The notes under the pieces: generated by a model
What the model was told of the DNA's origin: nothing
What the model saw: only the letters and a program-made list of their open reading frames with translations
Databases searched by the model: none
NCBI RefSeq assembly: GCF_014303395.1
Contig: NZ_CP060298.1
Coordinates: 3,863,001 to 3,927,000, forward strand
DNA: 64,000 bases
DNA from: Nakamurella sp. PAMC28650
GTDB lineage: Bacteria > Actinomycetota > Actinomycetes > Mycobacteriales > Nakamurellaceae
Reading direction: 5' to 3'
Translations under genes and position numbers: made by a program
Shown: positions 48,411-58,145 of the stretch, in pieces
How the letters are laid out: every line of letters begins with the position of its first letter
How positions within the stretch are numbered: position 1 is the stretch's first letter

Positions 48411-50009
48411 CTAGTTCCCCCTGAGCACCGCCAGCAGTGCGTCACCGTCCGGCACTCCGAGCCCCGTGCACGGATCCCATCCCGCACCGGCCTGGTACGC
48501 ACCGTTGTTGCCCTGGGTGATGTCCCGGAACCCGGGCTGCACCACGCCGGCGGCCACCCCCTGGTAGAGCTTCGGCTGCAGCAGTCCGAGCGGCTTGCCC
48601 AGCGCCTGCGCCAGACGGGCCGCCAGTGCGGCCCAGAGCGGGGCCACGGCGCTGGTGCCGCCGATCACCGACCTGGTGCCGTCGATCAGCACGTCGTACC
48701 CGGTCTGCGGGTCCGCATCGCCGGACACGTCCGGTACCCCGCGGCCGGTCCGCCCGTCGGCCCTGACCGGTACGCCGGCACCGGACTGCCAGGTGGGCTG
48801 CGCGAACGAGTCGCTCACCCCACCACCGGTGGCGCCGCGCCCGACCCCGTTGTTCCAGACCGTCTCGCTGGACACCGTCCCGTCGGCGGCGCTGGCGCGC
48901 AGGCTGGTGCCGCCGCAGGCCAGCGCGTGCGGACTGGACGCCGGGAAGTCGCAGTGCGCCAGGTTGTCCGTGGCGCGGTCGGTGCTGCCGTCGTCGCCCG
49001 CCGCGGCGGTGACGGTGACGCCCAGGGCCGCAGCGTCGGCGAACGCCGAGTCCATCGCGTTGCGGGCCTGCGCCGTCCACGCGTCCTCGCTCTGACCCCA
49101 GCTGATGCTGATCGCAGCGGGGGTGGGCGTGGCGTGCGCGGCGTTCGAGACCGCGTCCAGGAAACCGGCATCCGTGTTCGGCGCGAAATAGACCAGCACC
49201 TGCGACCCCGGTGCCAGCGCGCCGACCACCTCGATGTCCAGCAGTACTTCGCCATCGGCGCCCTGCGGATCCTGGCCTGCGACGTTCGTCGCTCCGTCGA
49301 CACCCACCGCCGTCACCGTCGGGCCGGTGATGCCCAGCCCGCCGAAGTAGCTGTCCAGGTCGGCCTGGCCGAAGCCCCCGCCGAGCTCAACGATCGCAAT
49401 CGTCTGCCCGGTGCCGTCCGTACCGGCCGGGAACCTGTAGATCCGGCCGAGGTCCAGCGGCGAGTAGCTGACCGATGCCGCTGCGGCGGCAGCCACCTGC
49501 ACCCTGGTCCTGGCCTGAGGTCGGTTGTCCAGGCCCAGCACTGCCGTGACCGCCTCGGCGACGGCCGCGGGCACCGTCAGCGCTCCCTCGCGGGCCCGGT
49601 ACTGCATCTCCTTGCCGGTCACCCGGTCGGCGGCCTCGGCAATGGCCAGCTGGGTCCCGAACAGGGCCTCGAGGACCGACGCGGAACCGGACACGATGAC
49701 CCGCCGGGACGCCGCGTCCGCGGAGAGGACCGTCGCACCCGCGACGACCACGGCCTCGGTGACCGCAGCCACGTCGGCGGGGTCCGCCCCGTACTTGTCC
49801 GCCAGCTCGGCCCGGTCGATCGGCCCGGCCAGATCCTCCGGGAGCTCGGCCCGACGACGCAGCACCACCGTCACCTGGATCTGCTCGTCGCCGGAGACGG
49901 CGCCGACCACCCGGGCACCGGGCAGCGGTGCCCGTTCGCTGCCCGGAACGGCGCGCCGGGCAGAGCTTCCGGAGGGAACGGCGGGGACGGAATCGTGTTC
50001 GTTGGCCAT
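48411..50009 (-). CDS. S53 (sedolisin/kumamolisin-like) serine peptidase
   Basis: 532 residues. Residues about 35-165 are a pro-kumamolisin activation domain (IQVTVVLRRRAELP, LEALFGTQLAIAEA). The catalytic Glu/Asp pair is in GADGEVLLDIEVVGA, the oxyanion Asp lies in the TVTAAAGDDGS stretch, the nucleophile Ser in GGTSAVAPLWAAL, and the C-terminal calcium site in DITQGNNGAYQAGAGWDPCTGLG-type sequence. S53 enzymes are secreted, yet no signal peptide is visible at either start (ATG 50009, or GTG 50024). Export by another route or cytoplasmic function is open. Confidence 0.88.
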   Translation of the reverse strand: MANEHDSVPAVPSGSSARRAVPGSERAPLPGARVVGAVSGDEQIQVTVVLRRRAELPEDLAGPIDRAELADKYGADPADVAAVTEAVVVAGATVLSADAASRRVIVSGSASVLEALFGTQLAIAEAADRVTGKEMQYRAREGALTVPAAVAEAVTAVLGLDNRPQARTRVQVAAAAAASVSYSPLDLGRIYRFPAGTDGTGQTIAIVELGGGFGQADLDSYFGGLGITGPTVTAVGVDGATNVAGQDPQGADGEVLLDIEVVGALAPGSQVLVYFAPNTDAGFLDAVSNAAHATPTPAAISISWGQSEDAWTAQARNAMDSAFADAAALGVTVTAAAGDDGSTDRATDNLAHCDFPASSPHALACGGTSLRASAADGTVSSETVWNNGVGRGATGGGVSDSFAQPTWQSGAGVPVRADGRTGRGVPDVSGDADPQTGYDVLIDGTRSVIGGTSAVAPLWAALAARLAQALGKPLGLLQPKLYQGVAAGVVQPGFRDITQGNNGAYQAGAGWDPCTGLGVPDGDALLAVLRGN

Positions 50010-50063
50010 GTCCCCATGGTGCACCGGACCACCGACACTGATACATCACCGGCACATCTGCGG

Positions 50064-52871
50064 TCAGATTTCTTCCGGAACACCCTCGGTCCCGCCGGTG
50101 AGCGTCATCAGGATCGAGTCGAGTTCATCCGGCCGGACCAGCACCTCGCGGGCCTTCGAGCCCTCGGACGGTCCGACGATGCCGCGCGTCTCCATCAGGT
50201 CCATCAGCCGTCCGGCCTTGGCGAAACCGACCCTGAGCTTGCGCTGCAACATCGAGGTCGAGCCGAGCTGGGAGGTGACCACCAGGTTGATGGCCTCGAT
50301 CAGTTCGTCCAGATCGCCGCCGATGTCGGGGTCGACGTTCTTGGACGGGTCGGGCTTGGGCACGGTGACGTTCTCGGCGTACTCGGGTTCGGCCTGCGTC
50401 TTGGCGAAGGCGACCACCTCGGCGATCTCCTCGTCGCTGACGTAGGCGCCCTGGATCCGGATCGCGTTGCGCACACCCATCGGCAGGTACAGACCGTCTC
50501 CCATGCCACTGAGCTTCTCGGCACCCGGCTGGTCGAGGATGACCCTCGAGTCGGTGAGCGACGAGGTGGCGAAGGCCAGCCGGGACGGGACGTTGGTCTT
50601 GATCAGTCCCGTGACGACGTCGACCGACGGCCGCTGGGTGGCCAGCACCAGATGGATGCCGGCCGCCCTGGCCTTCTGGGTGATCCGGACGATCGCATCC
50701 TCGACGTCCCGGGGCGCGGTCATCATCAGGTCGGCGAGCTCGTCGATGATGCCCAGGATGTAGGGATAGGGCCGGTAGACACGTTCGGAACCGGGCGGCG
50801 TCGAGATCTCCCCCGACCTCACCTTGCGGTTGAAATCGTCCACGTGACGGACCCCGTGGGCCAGCATGTCGGTGTAGCGCTGCTCCATCTCCTCGACCAG
50901 CCAGGCCAGGGCGGCGGCCGCCTTCTTGGGGTTGGTGATGATCGGCGTGATGAGGTGCGGGATGCCCTCGTAGGGGGTGAGTTCGACCATCTTGGGGTCG
51001 ATCAGGACCATCCGCACCTCGGCCGGGCTGGCCCGCTGCAACAGCGAGACCAGCATGGAGTTGACGAACGACGACTTGCCCGAGCCGGTCGCACCGGCCA
51101 CCAGCAGGTGGGGGGTCTTGGCCAGGTTCGCGCTGACGAACTTGCCCTCCACGTCCTTGCCCAGGCCGATCACCAACGGATGCTGATCACGGCGGGACTC
51201 CGGGTCCGCCAGGACGTCGCCCAGCCGGACCATCTCGCGATCGGTGTTGGGCACCTCGATGCCGACGGCGGACTTGCCGGGGATCGGCGCGAGCAACCGG
51301 ACGTGTTCGGAGGCCACGGCATAGGCGATGTTGCGGGTCAGCCGGGTGATCGCCTCGACCTTGACCCCGGGACCGACCGACACCTCGTAGCGGGTCACCG
51401 TCGGGCCTCTGGTGAAGCCGGTGACGGCGGCGTCGATCTTGAACTCGGCCAGCACCCGGGAGATCCGTTCGATGACCTCGTTGTTGGCCGCCGTCTGCTG
51501 CTTGGGAGGCGCGCCGAGTTTGAGGATGGTGGTCGGGGGCAGCTGATACGTGCCGTCGACCGCGCTGTCCAGGGTGAGCTGGGTCGGCTCCGCCACCGGA
51601 ACCGGGGCAGGCGACTCCTGCACGGCCGGCTTGATCACGCGCGGCCGCAGCCGGGAGGTGACCTCGGCGGCGGGCGCGCCCAGACCGTCGGTCGTCATCG
51701 CCCCGACGGACGCGGGGTCCATCACCCCCGGCAGCGGCATGGTCGGGTTCGTCAGGTCGGCGACGGCACTGTCGGCCGCCTGCCGTCGTTTGGACGGCCG
51801 GCGCAGCCGGGTGGTCGCAGCGAGATCGACGTCCTCGGCCAGCTCGACCTGGCCGCCGACGCGGTAGTCGTCCGCCAGATCGCCGTCGGTGAATCCGTCG
51901 TCGTCGAACCCTCCGGAACGGGCGCCGGCCACCTCCTTGCCATCCGAAGGTGCTCGGTCGCCCCGCAGCCAGGCCGTGCCGCGGACGACGGCCGACGGGA
52001 TGTCGCGCAGGGCGGTTCCGGTGAGCAGCAGCAGGCCGAACACGCCCAGCAGCACCAGCAGGAGGACGGCCGGCGGCGTCGTGACACCGGAGTAGAGAGG
52101 TTGACCCAGCAACCAGCCAAGGGCCCCGCCGGCCGATCTGCGGCCCGACCAGGAATCGGGCAGGCCCCGGAGATCCGCGGCGTGGAAGACCTCGAAGACC
52201 CCGGTCACCGCCAGGGTGACGGCGAACCCACCGAAGACCCGACGGGTGCGATGTTCGCGATCGCCCTGCGTGCGCATCAGCACGACAGCGGCCGCCGCGA
52301 GCAGGACGGGCAGTACGACCCCCGGAGCCCCGAAGAGCACCCGGACGGCCTGATCGACGACATGGCCAACGGGGCCGGCCGCGTGGAACCACGAGCCGAT
52401 CGCGCAGATGAGTGCCAGCGCGACCAGACCCAGTGCGAGCCCGTCACGCCGGTGCGCAGCGTCGATGTCGCGGGCGGCGACGGCACTGCGACCCACTGCT
52501 CTGACCATGCTTCCCACTCCCCGTGCGATCAGCCGCCAGAGCGCGCCGACGCCGCGGCCCAGACCACGCATCATGCGGCCGGGTATCGATGGACCCGCCT
52601 TGCCCGGGGCTGTCGGCCGTCTCGTGGCCGTGCTGCGGGCGCTCGTTTTCGCACCGGTGGTCGGCTTCGCCGTCCTGGCCGTCGAGGGCGACCCTGACCT
52701 CCTGGATCCCGACGATCGTGATGCGCCGGACGCAGCGGACGACGCCTTCGCCTTGACGACCGGGGTCTTGGCATCCGGTGTCCGGCCGGCGCGCGAGCGG
52801 ACCCGCGGCGTCGCCGACGAGCTGTCGCTCCCCGGACGCGGACGCGGTGAAGCAGAAGTCTTTCCGGCCAT
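50064..52871 (-). CDS. ftsK: DNA translocase FtsK/SpoIIIE
   Basis: 935 residues. A basic Ser/Thr/Ala-rich N-terminal 100 residues, four membrane helices (about 115-330), an acidic linker, then the motor: Walker A VAGATGSGKSSFVNSM, Walker B GIIDELADLMMTAP, and the C-terminal gamma winged helix (TSMLQRKLRVGFAKAGRLMDLM). It pumps chromosome DNA at the septum. ATG at 52871 follows a -10-like TACCGT with seven bases between, so a leaderless start is possible; GTG at 52880 is the alternative. Confidence 0.95.
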   Translation of the reverse strand: MAGKTSASPRPRPGSDSSSATPRVRSRAGRTPDAKTPVVKAKASSAASGASRSSGSRRSGSPSTARTAKPTTGAKTSARSTATRRPTAPGKAGPSIPGRMMRGLGRGVGALWRLIARGVGSMVRAVGRSAVAARDIDAAHRRDGLALGLVALALICAIGSWFHAAGPVGHVVDQAVRVLFGAPGVVLPVLLAAAAVVLMRTQGDREHRTRRVFGGFAVTLAVTGVFEVFHAADLRGLPDSWSGRRSAGGALGWLLGQPLYSGVTTPPAVLLLVLLGVFGLLLLTGTALRDIPSAVVRGTAWLRGDRAPSDGKEVAGARSGGFDDDGFTDGDLADDYRVGGQVELAEDVDLAATTRLRRPSKRRQAADSAVADLTNPTMPLPGVMDPASVGAMTTDGLGAPAAEVTSRLRPRVIKPAVQESPAPVPVAEPTQLTLDSAVDGTYQLPPTTILKLGAPPKQQTAANNEVIERISRVLAEFKIDAAVTGFTRGPTVTRYEVSVGPGVKVEAITRLTRNIAYAVASEHVRLLAPIPGKSAVGIEVPNTDREMVRLGDVLADPESRRDQHPLVIGLGKDVEGKFVSANLAKTPHLLVAGATGSGKSSFVNSMLVSLLQRASPAEVRMVLIDPKMVELTPYEGIPHLITPIITNPKKAAAALAWLVEEMEQRYTDMLAHGVRHVDDFNRKVRSGEISTPPGSERVYRPYPYILGIIDELADLMMTAPRDVEDAIVRITQKARAAGIHLVLATQRPSVDVVTGLIKTNVPSRLAFATSSLTDSRVILDQPGAEKLSGMGDGLYLPMGVRNAIRIQGAYVSDEEIAEVVAFAKTQAEPEYAENVTVPKPDPSKNVDPDIGGDLDELIEAINLVVTSQLGSTSMLQRKLRVGFAKAGRLMDLMETRGIVGPSEGSKAREVLVRPDELDSILMTLTGGTEGVPEEI

Positions 52872-52939
52872 GGGGGTCACGGTAGTCGCTGCAGTCACTC
52901 CTGTCCCAGTTGCCACACCGGGGTGTGCCCCACCGCGGC

Positions 52940-53485
52940 TCAGTGGCTCGCCTGCCCCCGCCGGGCGCGGTAGGCGGCCACGTGTTGACGGTTGCCGCAG
53001 TTTCCGGTGTCGCAGAACCTGCGCGAGCGGTTGCGCGTCAGGTCCACCAGCACGGCGTCGCAGCCGGGGGCGGCGCACACCCCCAGTCGATCGAGCGCCC
53101 CCAGACGGATGAGATCGGCCAGCGCCATCGCGCTCTCCGCCGCGATCCGATCCACCAGCGCCGCTTCCGGGGTGGTCAGGTGAAGATGCCAATCGAGGCC
53201 GTCGTGGTCGGCGAGCCAGGGCAGGGCGTGCGCATCGGCGAGCAGGGCGTTGGAGAGCGCGACCACCGCCTCGATGTCGCCGGTCCAGGCGGGCCGCAAC
53301 CGGCCGCGCAGCTGTCGGACCTGGCCGAGCTCGTCCTCGGTGCCGTCGCGGCGCCCGGTATACCGGTGCCGGTCCAGGAATGCCACGAGCGCCTCCTCGT
53401 CCGGCAACAGCTCCCGGCCACGGGACCCGGTGTTCACCAAGGCCGCCGCGGCGACCAGCGATGACTCCGTGTCATAGGCGAACAT
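52940..53485 (-). CDS. CGNR zinc-finger / ABATE-domain regulator
   Basis: 181 residues. The N-terminal ABATE-like helical domain is followed by the zinc finger: GVCAAPGCDAVLVDLTRN, then RRFCDTGNCGNRQHVAAYRARR with the eponymous CGNR. Members are thought to be stress or ligand-responsive transcription regulators. AGGAG eight bases before the ATG lies inside the inverted repeat upstream, so a bound protein would cover it. Divergent from an EamA transporter, a pairing common for this family. Confidence 0.85.
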   Translation of the reverse strand: MFAYDTESSLVAAAALVNTGSRGRELLPDEEALVAFLDRHRYTGRRDGTEDELGQVRQLRGRLRPAWTGDIEAVVALSNALLADAHALPWLADHDGLDWHLHLTTPEAALVDRIAAESAMALADLIRLGALDRLGVCAAPGCDAVLVDLTRNRSRRFCDTGNCGNRQHVAAYRARRGQASH

Positions 53486-53488
53486 CCA

Positions 53489-53529
53489 GTTGACTCCTGA
53501 CAGAGGCTGACCTAGCGTCAGGAGTCAAC
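53489..53529. promoter_or_regulatory. 13-bp perfect inverted-repeat operator between CGNR gene and eamA
   Basis: GTTGACTCCTGAC (53489-53501) and GTCAGGAGTCAAC (53517-53529) are perfect arms around 15 bases, in the 77-base gap between the divergent genes. One arm contains the ribosome site of the CGNR gene; the other is 33 bases before the transporter start. Confidence 0.65.
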
Positions 53530-53562
53530 ATATCAATAGCTCATGACGAAAAGGTCGTCCGG

Positions 53563-54543
53563 ATGGCCGCGAACCAGACAGAATGCGTGATCGCCGAGCA
53601 GTCGCCCGGTGGTCGAACCCGTTCGCGCGCCAGAGGTCTGCCGCTGGCGGTCGTCTCCGCATTCGCCTTCGGGTCGGCCGGCGTCTGCGGGAAGGCCGCC
53701 ATGGTCGCTTCCGACGGGATCCTCTCGCCGCTGCGGTTGGCCCAGTTCCGGATCACCGGCGCCGCGATCGTGCTGCTGCTGATCGTCTCGATCCGCCGCC
53801 GCTCCGGATCCGGAGCGGCCGGGCCGGGGATCGTCTGGACCCGTCGGTTGGTCGGTATCGTGCTGGCCTACGGGTTGCTGGCCTTCGTCGGCGTGCAGGT
53901 GCTGTATTTCATCGCCATCAGCCGGATGCCGGTCGGGATCGCGCTGCTCATCGAATATCTCGGGCCCGCCCTGGTCGCCCTCTACGCCCTGCTGGTGCAG
54001 CGGCGGCCCCAACATCGCGGCACCTGGCTGGGCATCCTGGCTGCCCTGCTCGGGCTGACCCTGATCGCGAAGCCGTGGGCCGGCTTCACCCTGGACGCCA
54101 TCGGGGTGACGGCGGCACTCTGCGCAGCCATCGCACTGGCCGCCTACTTCCTGCTGGCCGAATCCGTCGGGGACCGACTGCCCGCGCTGCCGCTCTCCGC
54201 CTACGCGGCCACGGCGGCCGCGATCGGGCTGGCCGTCGTGGCCCCGTGGTGGTCGTTCCCCTTCGCCGTTCTCGGGCGGACGACGGTGCTGGTCGGCGTC
54301 GGTGTGCCGATCTGGACGCTGATGCTGGTCGTCGTCCTGGTCGGCACCGTACTGGCCTACGTCACCGGCCTGGCCGCCCTGGCCCACCTTCCCGCCCCGG
54401 TCGCCTCCGTGGTCGCCACCGTCGAGGTCATCGTCGCCTCCGTCACCGCCTGGATCCTGCTCGGCGAACACCTCTCACCGCTCGAGATCGCCGGCGGCGG
54501 GCTGCTTCTGCTCGGAGCGGTGCTGGCCCAGCAGCGGAGCTGA
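53563..54543 (+). CDS. EamA/DMT-superfamily transporter
   Basis: 326 residues with ten helices and two EamA domains (LAVVSAFAFGSAGVCGKAA; PVGIALLIEYLGPALVAL; PAPVASVVATVEVIVASVTAWILLGEHLS). A metabolite exporter, probably for amino acids or a toxic compound. AAAAGG lies eight bases before the ATG. Likely the main target of the divergent CGNR regulator. Confidence 0.85.
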   Translation: MAANQTECVIAEQSPGGRTRSRARGLPLAVVSAFAFGSAGVCGKAAMVASDGILSPLRLAQFRITGAAIVLLLIVSIRRRSGSGAAGPGIVWTRRLVGIVLAYGLLAFVGVQVLYFIAISRMPVGIALLIEYLGPALVALYALLVQRRPQHRGTWLGILAALLGLTLIAKPWAGFTLDAIGVTAALCAAIALAAYFLLAESVGDRLPALPLSAYAATAAAIGLAVVAPWWSFPFAVLGRTTVLVGVGVPIWTLMLVVVLVGTVLAYVTGLAALAHLPAPVASVVATVEVIVASVTAWILLGEHLSPLEIAGGGLLLLGAVLAQQRS

Positions 54544-54559
54544 CCACCGACCGCGCCGG

Positions 54560-55930
54560 CTACAGCGAGACCGGGTGCCAGCCGTCGGTCAGGAATTCCC
54601 CGGCCGGGCCCCAGGTGCCCTTGTAGTAGGGCGACGGGCGGCGGGTGTGGTCCAGGATCGGCTCCACGATCCGCCATTCCTCCTCGATGGTGTCCTCGCG
54701 GGCGAAGCGGTGCCGCCGGCCGTCCATCGCGTCGTCCAGCAGTCGCTCGTAGGCCTCCTGACGGTGTCCGAGGGCGGCCGCGAAGTCGCCAGGGTCCACG
54801 GACTGCGTGATCGTCCTGACCCCGGGCGCCTTGGCCTGCAGGGTCATCGTCAACCCGTCGTCCTGGCCGAGTCGGAACCGGATGAGGTTCGCCTCCGGCA
54901 GCGCGGCGTCGTGACCGGTGAACAGCAGGCGAGGGGGACGGCGCAGTTCGATCACCGCCTCGGTCGCGCCGGCGGGCATGCACTTGCCGGTCCGCACGTA
55001 GAAGGGCACCCCGGCCCAGCGCCAGGACTCGATGGCCAGTTCGGTCGAGACGAACGTCTCCGTGGTCGAGTCCCCGGCCACTCCCGGCTCGTCGAGGTAG
55101 CCGACATACTGGCCACGTACGGTGCGGGCGGCATCGATCGGCTGGATCTGTCGGAGGACCTTGAGCTCCTCGTCGCGGTAGGCGTCGGCATCGTCGGCGA
55201 TCGGCGGTTCCATGGCCAGCAGCGCGACCACCTGGAGAAGATGGTTCTGCAGGACGTCGCGCACCGCGCCGACACCGTCGTAGAAGCCCGCCCTGCCCTC
55301 GGTCCCGAAGGCCTCGGCCATGGTGATCTGGACGCTGGCGATGTAGTTGCGATTCCACAGCGGCTCGAGAATCGTGTTGACGAAACGGAAGACGAGCAGA
55401 CCCTCGACCGATTCCTTCTCGAGGTAGTGGTCGATGCGGAAGATGTCGGGCTGGTCGAAGGCCGCCGCGAGGCAGTTGTTGAGGGCTCGGGCCGACGCCC
55501 GGTCCCGGCCGAACGGTTTCTCCACGATGACCCGGCCGCGTTCGGCCAGACCGACGGCCGCCAGACCGGCGACCACGTCCTGGAACACCGAGGGCGGAAT
55601 GGCCAGGTAGAACACCGGCCGCGCGGAGCCCGACAGCCGGTCCGCCAGGACCTTGTAGGTTTCCGGGTCGCTGTACTCGCCGACCACCATCGAGAGCGAC
55701 TCCGACAACTCGTCGAACACCGGCCCGTCCAGCGGGCGACCACCGGCCGACAGGACGTCCCTGGCGTGGCTGCGCAGCCGATCGTCATCCCAATCCGACC
55801 GTGCCACCCCGATCACCGGCATGCCCAGTCGACCGGCGAGAGCGAGCTGGTAGATCGCCGGGATCAATTTCTTGCGGACCAGGTCACCGGTCGCGCCGAA
55901 CAGCACCACTGCCTCCGCACGGACGTCCAT
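54560..55930 (-). CDS. zwf2: Second glucose-6-phosphate dehydrogenase-like enzyme
   Basis: 456 residues, about 50 shorter than the zwf at 34202. [23 protein letters not shown] binds the nucleotide and [14 protein letters not shown] is the active-site motif (the usual G in GKE is E here). [20 protein letters not shown] and [12 protein letters not shown] complete the fold. The ATG overlaps the cobA/cysG stop (55930-55932), so it belongs to the nirB-nirD-narK-cobA operon. A role in making NADPH for nitrite reduction and siroheme synthesis is inferred. Confidence 0.88.
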   Translation of the reverse strand: MDVRAEAVVLFGATGDLVRKKLIPAIYQLALAGRLGMPVIGVARSDWDDDRLRSHARDVLSAGGRPLDGPVFDELSESLSMVVGEYSDPETYKVLADRLSGSARPVFYLAIPPSVFQDVVAGLAAVGLAERGRVIVEKPFGRDRASARALNNCLAAAFDQPDIFRIDHYLEKESVEGLLVFRFVNTILEPLWNRNYIASVQITMAEAFGTEGRAGFYDGVGAVRDVLQNHLLQVVALLAMEPPIADDADAYRDEELKVLRQIQPIDAARTVRGQYVGYLDEPGVAGDSTTETFVSTELAIESWRWAGVPFYVRTGKCMPAGATEAVIELRRPPRLLFTGHDAALPEANLIRFRLGQDDGLTMTLQAKAPGVRTITQSVDPGDFAAALGHRQEAYERLLDDAMDGRRHRFAREDTIEEEWRIVEPILDHTRRPSPYYKGTWGPAGEFLTDGWHPVSL

Positions 55931-57204
55931 CAGATCGCGCTCCTCCTGTCGTGCGTGGGAATCTCGCCGTCGCGCGTGGGAATCTCGGTGTCGCGGGCGA
56001 ACGAGGCCACCGCGCCGATGACGATCACGGCCGGCGAAACGACACCGCGCCGACGGGCCAGGTCGGCGATCGTGCAGAGGCGGCCGACCGTCACCCGCTG
56101 CGCCGCCGAGCAACCCCGTTCGATGACGGCCACCGGAGTGCCCGGATCCATTCCGTGGCACAGGAGTTCGTCGGTCATCGTCGGCAGGGCGGCCACGCCC
56201 ATCAGCACCACCAGCGTGCCGTCGCCGGTGGCGAGCGCGGGCCAGTTGGCGCGGATCATGCCGTCCTCGTCGTGTCCGGTCAGCACGGTGACCTGACGCG
56301 CCATCCGGCGGTGGGTCACCGGGATGCCGGCGGCCAGCGGAACGGCGAAGGCACTGGAGACGCCCGGGATCACCGTCACCTCGATCCCGGCGTCGCGACA
56401 GGCCGCCATCTCCTCGGCCCCGCGGCCGAAGATGAAGGGATCGCCTCCCTTGAGTCGCACCACCAGTCGGCCGGCATTCGCGTGCTCGACCAGCACCTGG
56501 TTGATCTCGCCCTGCGACGCCATGTGGTGCCCGGGTGCTTTGCCGACCTCCACCACCAGGACCGTCGGCCCCAGTTCGGCCAGCACCCCGCGGGGGGCGA
56601 GCCGGTCGACGACCACCACGTCCGCCTCCGCCAGTGCGCGGCGTCCGGCCAGGGTCAGCAGGTCGACGTCGCCGGGGCCGCCGCCGACCAGAGTCACCCG
56701 ACCGGGCCCGGATCGGCTGCGGCGCAGGGGAAGCTGACTGCTGTCCATCGCCCAGCCGATGGCGTCCTTGATGGCAACGGCCCGCCGGGGGTCGGCCCCG
56801 TCCGTCGTGGACACGCCCACCGTGACGGCACCGCGGCGCAGCACGGCCGGCGACCGCGACCCCGGGTGGGCCGGATCATCCGGGATGGAGGCCCGCACGC
56901 AGAACACCCTGCGAGCCTGCGACTCCTGCTCGATCGCCCGGTCGGTGTCGGCGTCACCGGTGGCGGCGAACGCCAGCCATGCGCCGGCGACATCTCCTGC
57001 CAGGTAGTCACGCTGCACCCACCTCACGCAGCCCGCGGCGGCCGCGTCGGCCAGGTCGTCGCACACGTACGGAGCCACCACGGTGACCACCGCGCCCCCG
57101 TCGAGCGCGGTGGTCACCTTGCGCCAGGCGACTGGCCCACCACCGATCACCACCACCGGCCGTCCCGTCAGGGACAGGTGGAGCGGGACCAGTGGGTGGC
57201 TCAC
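55930..57204 (-). CDS. cobA/cysG: Siroheme synthase: precorrin-2 dehydrogenase / uroporphyrinogen-III methyltransferase
   Basis: 424 residues, a CysG-like fusion. The N-terminal part ([19 protein letters not shown]) is the NAD-dependent dehydrogenase/ferrochelatase-type domain. From about 165 the SAM-methyltransferase follows: [58 protein letters not shown] and [12 protein letters not shown]. It makes siroheme, the NirB cofactor. GTG at 57204 overlaps the narK stop (GTGA). The insertion upstream in narK could reduce its expression. Confidence 0.92.
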   Translation of the reverse strand: MSHPLVPLHLSLTGRPVVVIGGGPVAWRKVTTALDGGAVVTVVAPYVCDDLADAAAAGCVRWVQRDYLAGDVAGAWLAFAATGDADTDRAIEQESQARRVFCVRASIPDDPAHPGSRSPAVLRRGAVTVGVSTTDGADPRRAVAIKDAIGWAMDSSQLPLRRSRSGPGRVTLVGGGPGDVDLLTLAGRRALAEADVVVVDRLAPRGVLAELGPTVLVVEVGKAPGHHMASQGEINQVLVEHANAGRLVVRLKGGDPFIFGRGAEEMAACRDAGIEVTVIPGVSSAFAVPLAAGIPVTHRRMARQVTVLTGHDEDGMIRANWPALATGDGTLVVLMGVAALPTMTDELLCHGMDPGTPVAVIERGCSAAQRVTVGRLCTIADLARRRGVVSPAVIVIGAVASFARDTEIPTRDGEIPTHDRRSAI

Positions 57205-57850
57205 ACGCCTTCCAGTTGTTTCTCGGACTTGCGGACGTACACCACATAGGTGACCACGAAACACAACGCGTAGAACACGATGAACCCGACGTACGCCGCA
57301 TTCGCCGACTTCGTCGCCAGGAACGACTGCCGAAACGCCAGATTCACCAACACCCCACCGAACGCACCGATCGCACCGGCCACCCCGATCAACGCCCCCG
57401 ACAGACGCTGCGACTCCACCGCCTCCACGTCGAAATCAGCACCCCGGGCGATGTTGACCGCCGCCTTCGCCTTGAAGATCGCCGGGATCATCTTGTACAC
57501 CGCACCATTACCCACACCCGAGAACAGGAACAACGCGATGAACCCGACCAGATACAACGGCAACGACTTCGCCAACGCCGCCGAAAACACCAACGCCGCC
57601 CCCAACGCCATCGCCACAAAATTGTAGAAACTGACCTTCGCGCCACCGAACCGATCCGCCAACCGCCCACCATAGGGCCGCACCAACGACCCCAGCAACG
57701 GACCGAGGAACGTCAGGTACGCCGCCTTGATCGGCGTGGAAAACGTCCCCTTGAACTGCACCTGCAACACCTGACCGAACGCGAACCCGAACCCGATGAA
57801 CGAACCGAACTGAGCCGCCCGCCGTTTTCCGGACTGTAGAACGGTGACTA

Positions 57851-58138
57851 CTACGCTGCGGAGTTGTTGGCCAACCACCATTGCTCTGCTTCGTTGGGCG
57901 TAATGTATCCCAGCGCCGAGTGCAACCGAACCTGATTGTATCTTAATTCAATGTACCGCGTGATGTCCATCTCCGCCTGTTCACGGGTCGGATAACTAGT
58001 ACGATTCACCCTTTCCACTTTCAGTGTGCCGTTGAATGATTCTGCCCAAGCATTGTCATAACACACACCAGTTCGTCCTACCGACCGACGAACTTTGAGG
58101 TGGGTAGTGAGGTCAGCGAAGTCCTGAGAGCAGTACTG
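57851..58138 (-). pseudogene. IS3 orfB transposase, 3' fragment
   Basis: About 95 residues from YCSQDFADLTTHLKV through the catalytic Glu in NAWAESFNGTLKVE to the C-terminus. It continues the IS3 orfB broken at 60984: at the duplicated CAG the 5' piece ends GSQ and this piece resumes Q-Y-C-S. Upstream sequence is IS30, so it has no start of its own. Confidence 0.88.
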
Positions 58139-58145
58139 ACCAGAC

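Noticed and set aside
48402-52697. Open plus-strand frame of 1431 codons opposite the S53 and ftsK genes
   Set aside because: It is the antisense shadow of two clearly recognised minus-strand genes, is rich in Gly/Arg/Asp/His/Val with no domain, and has no ribosome site.
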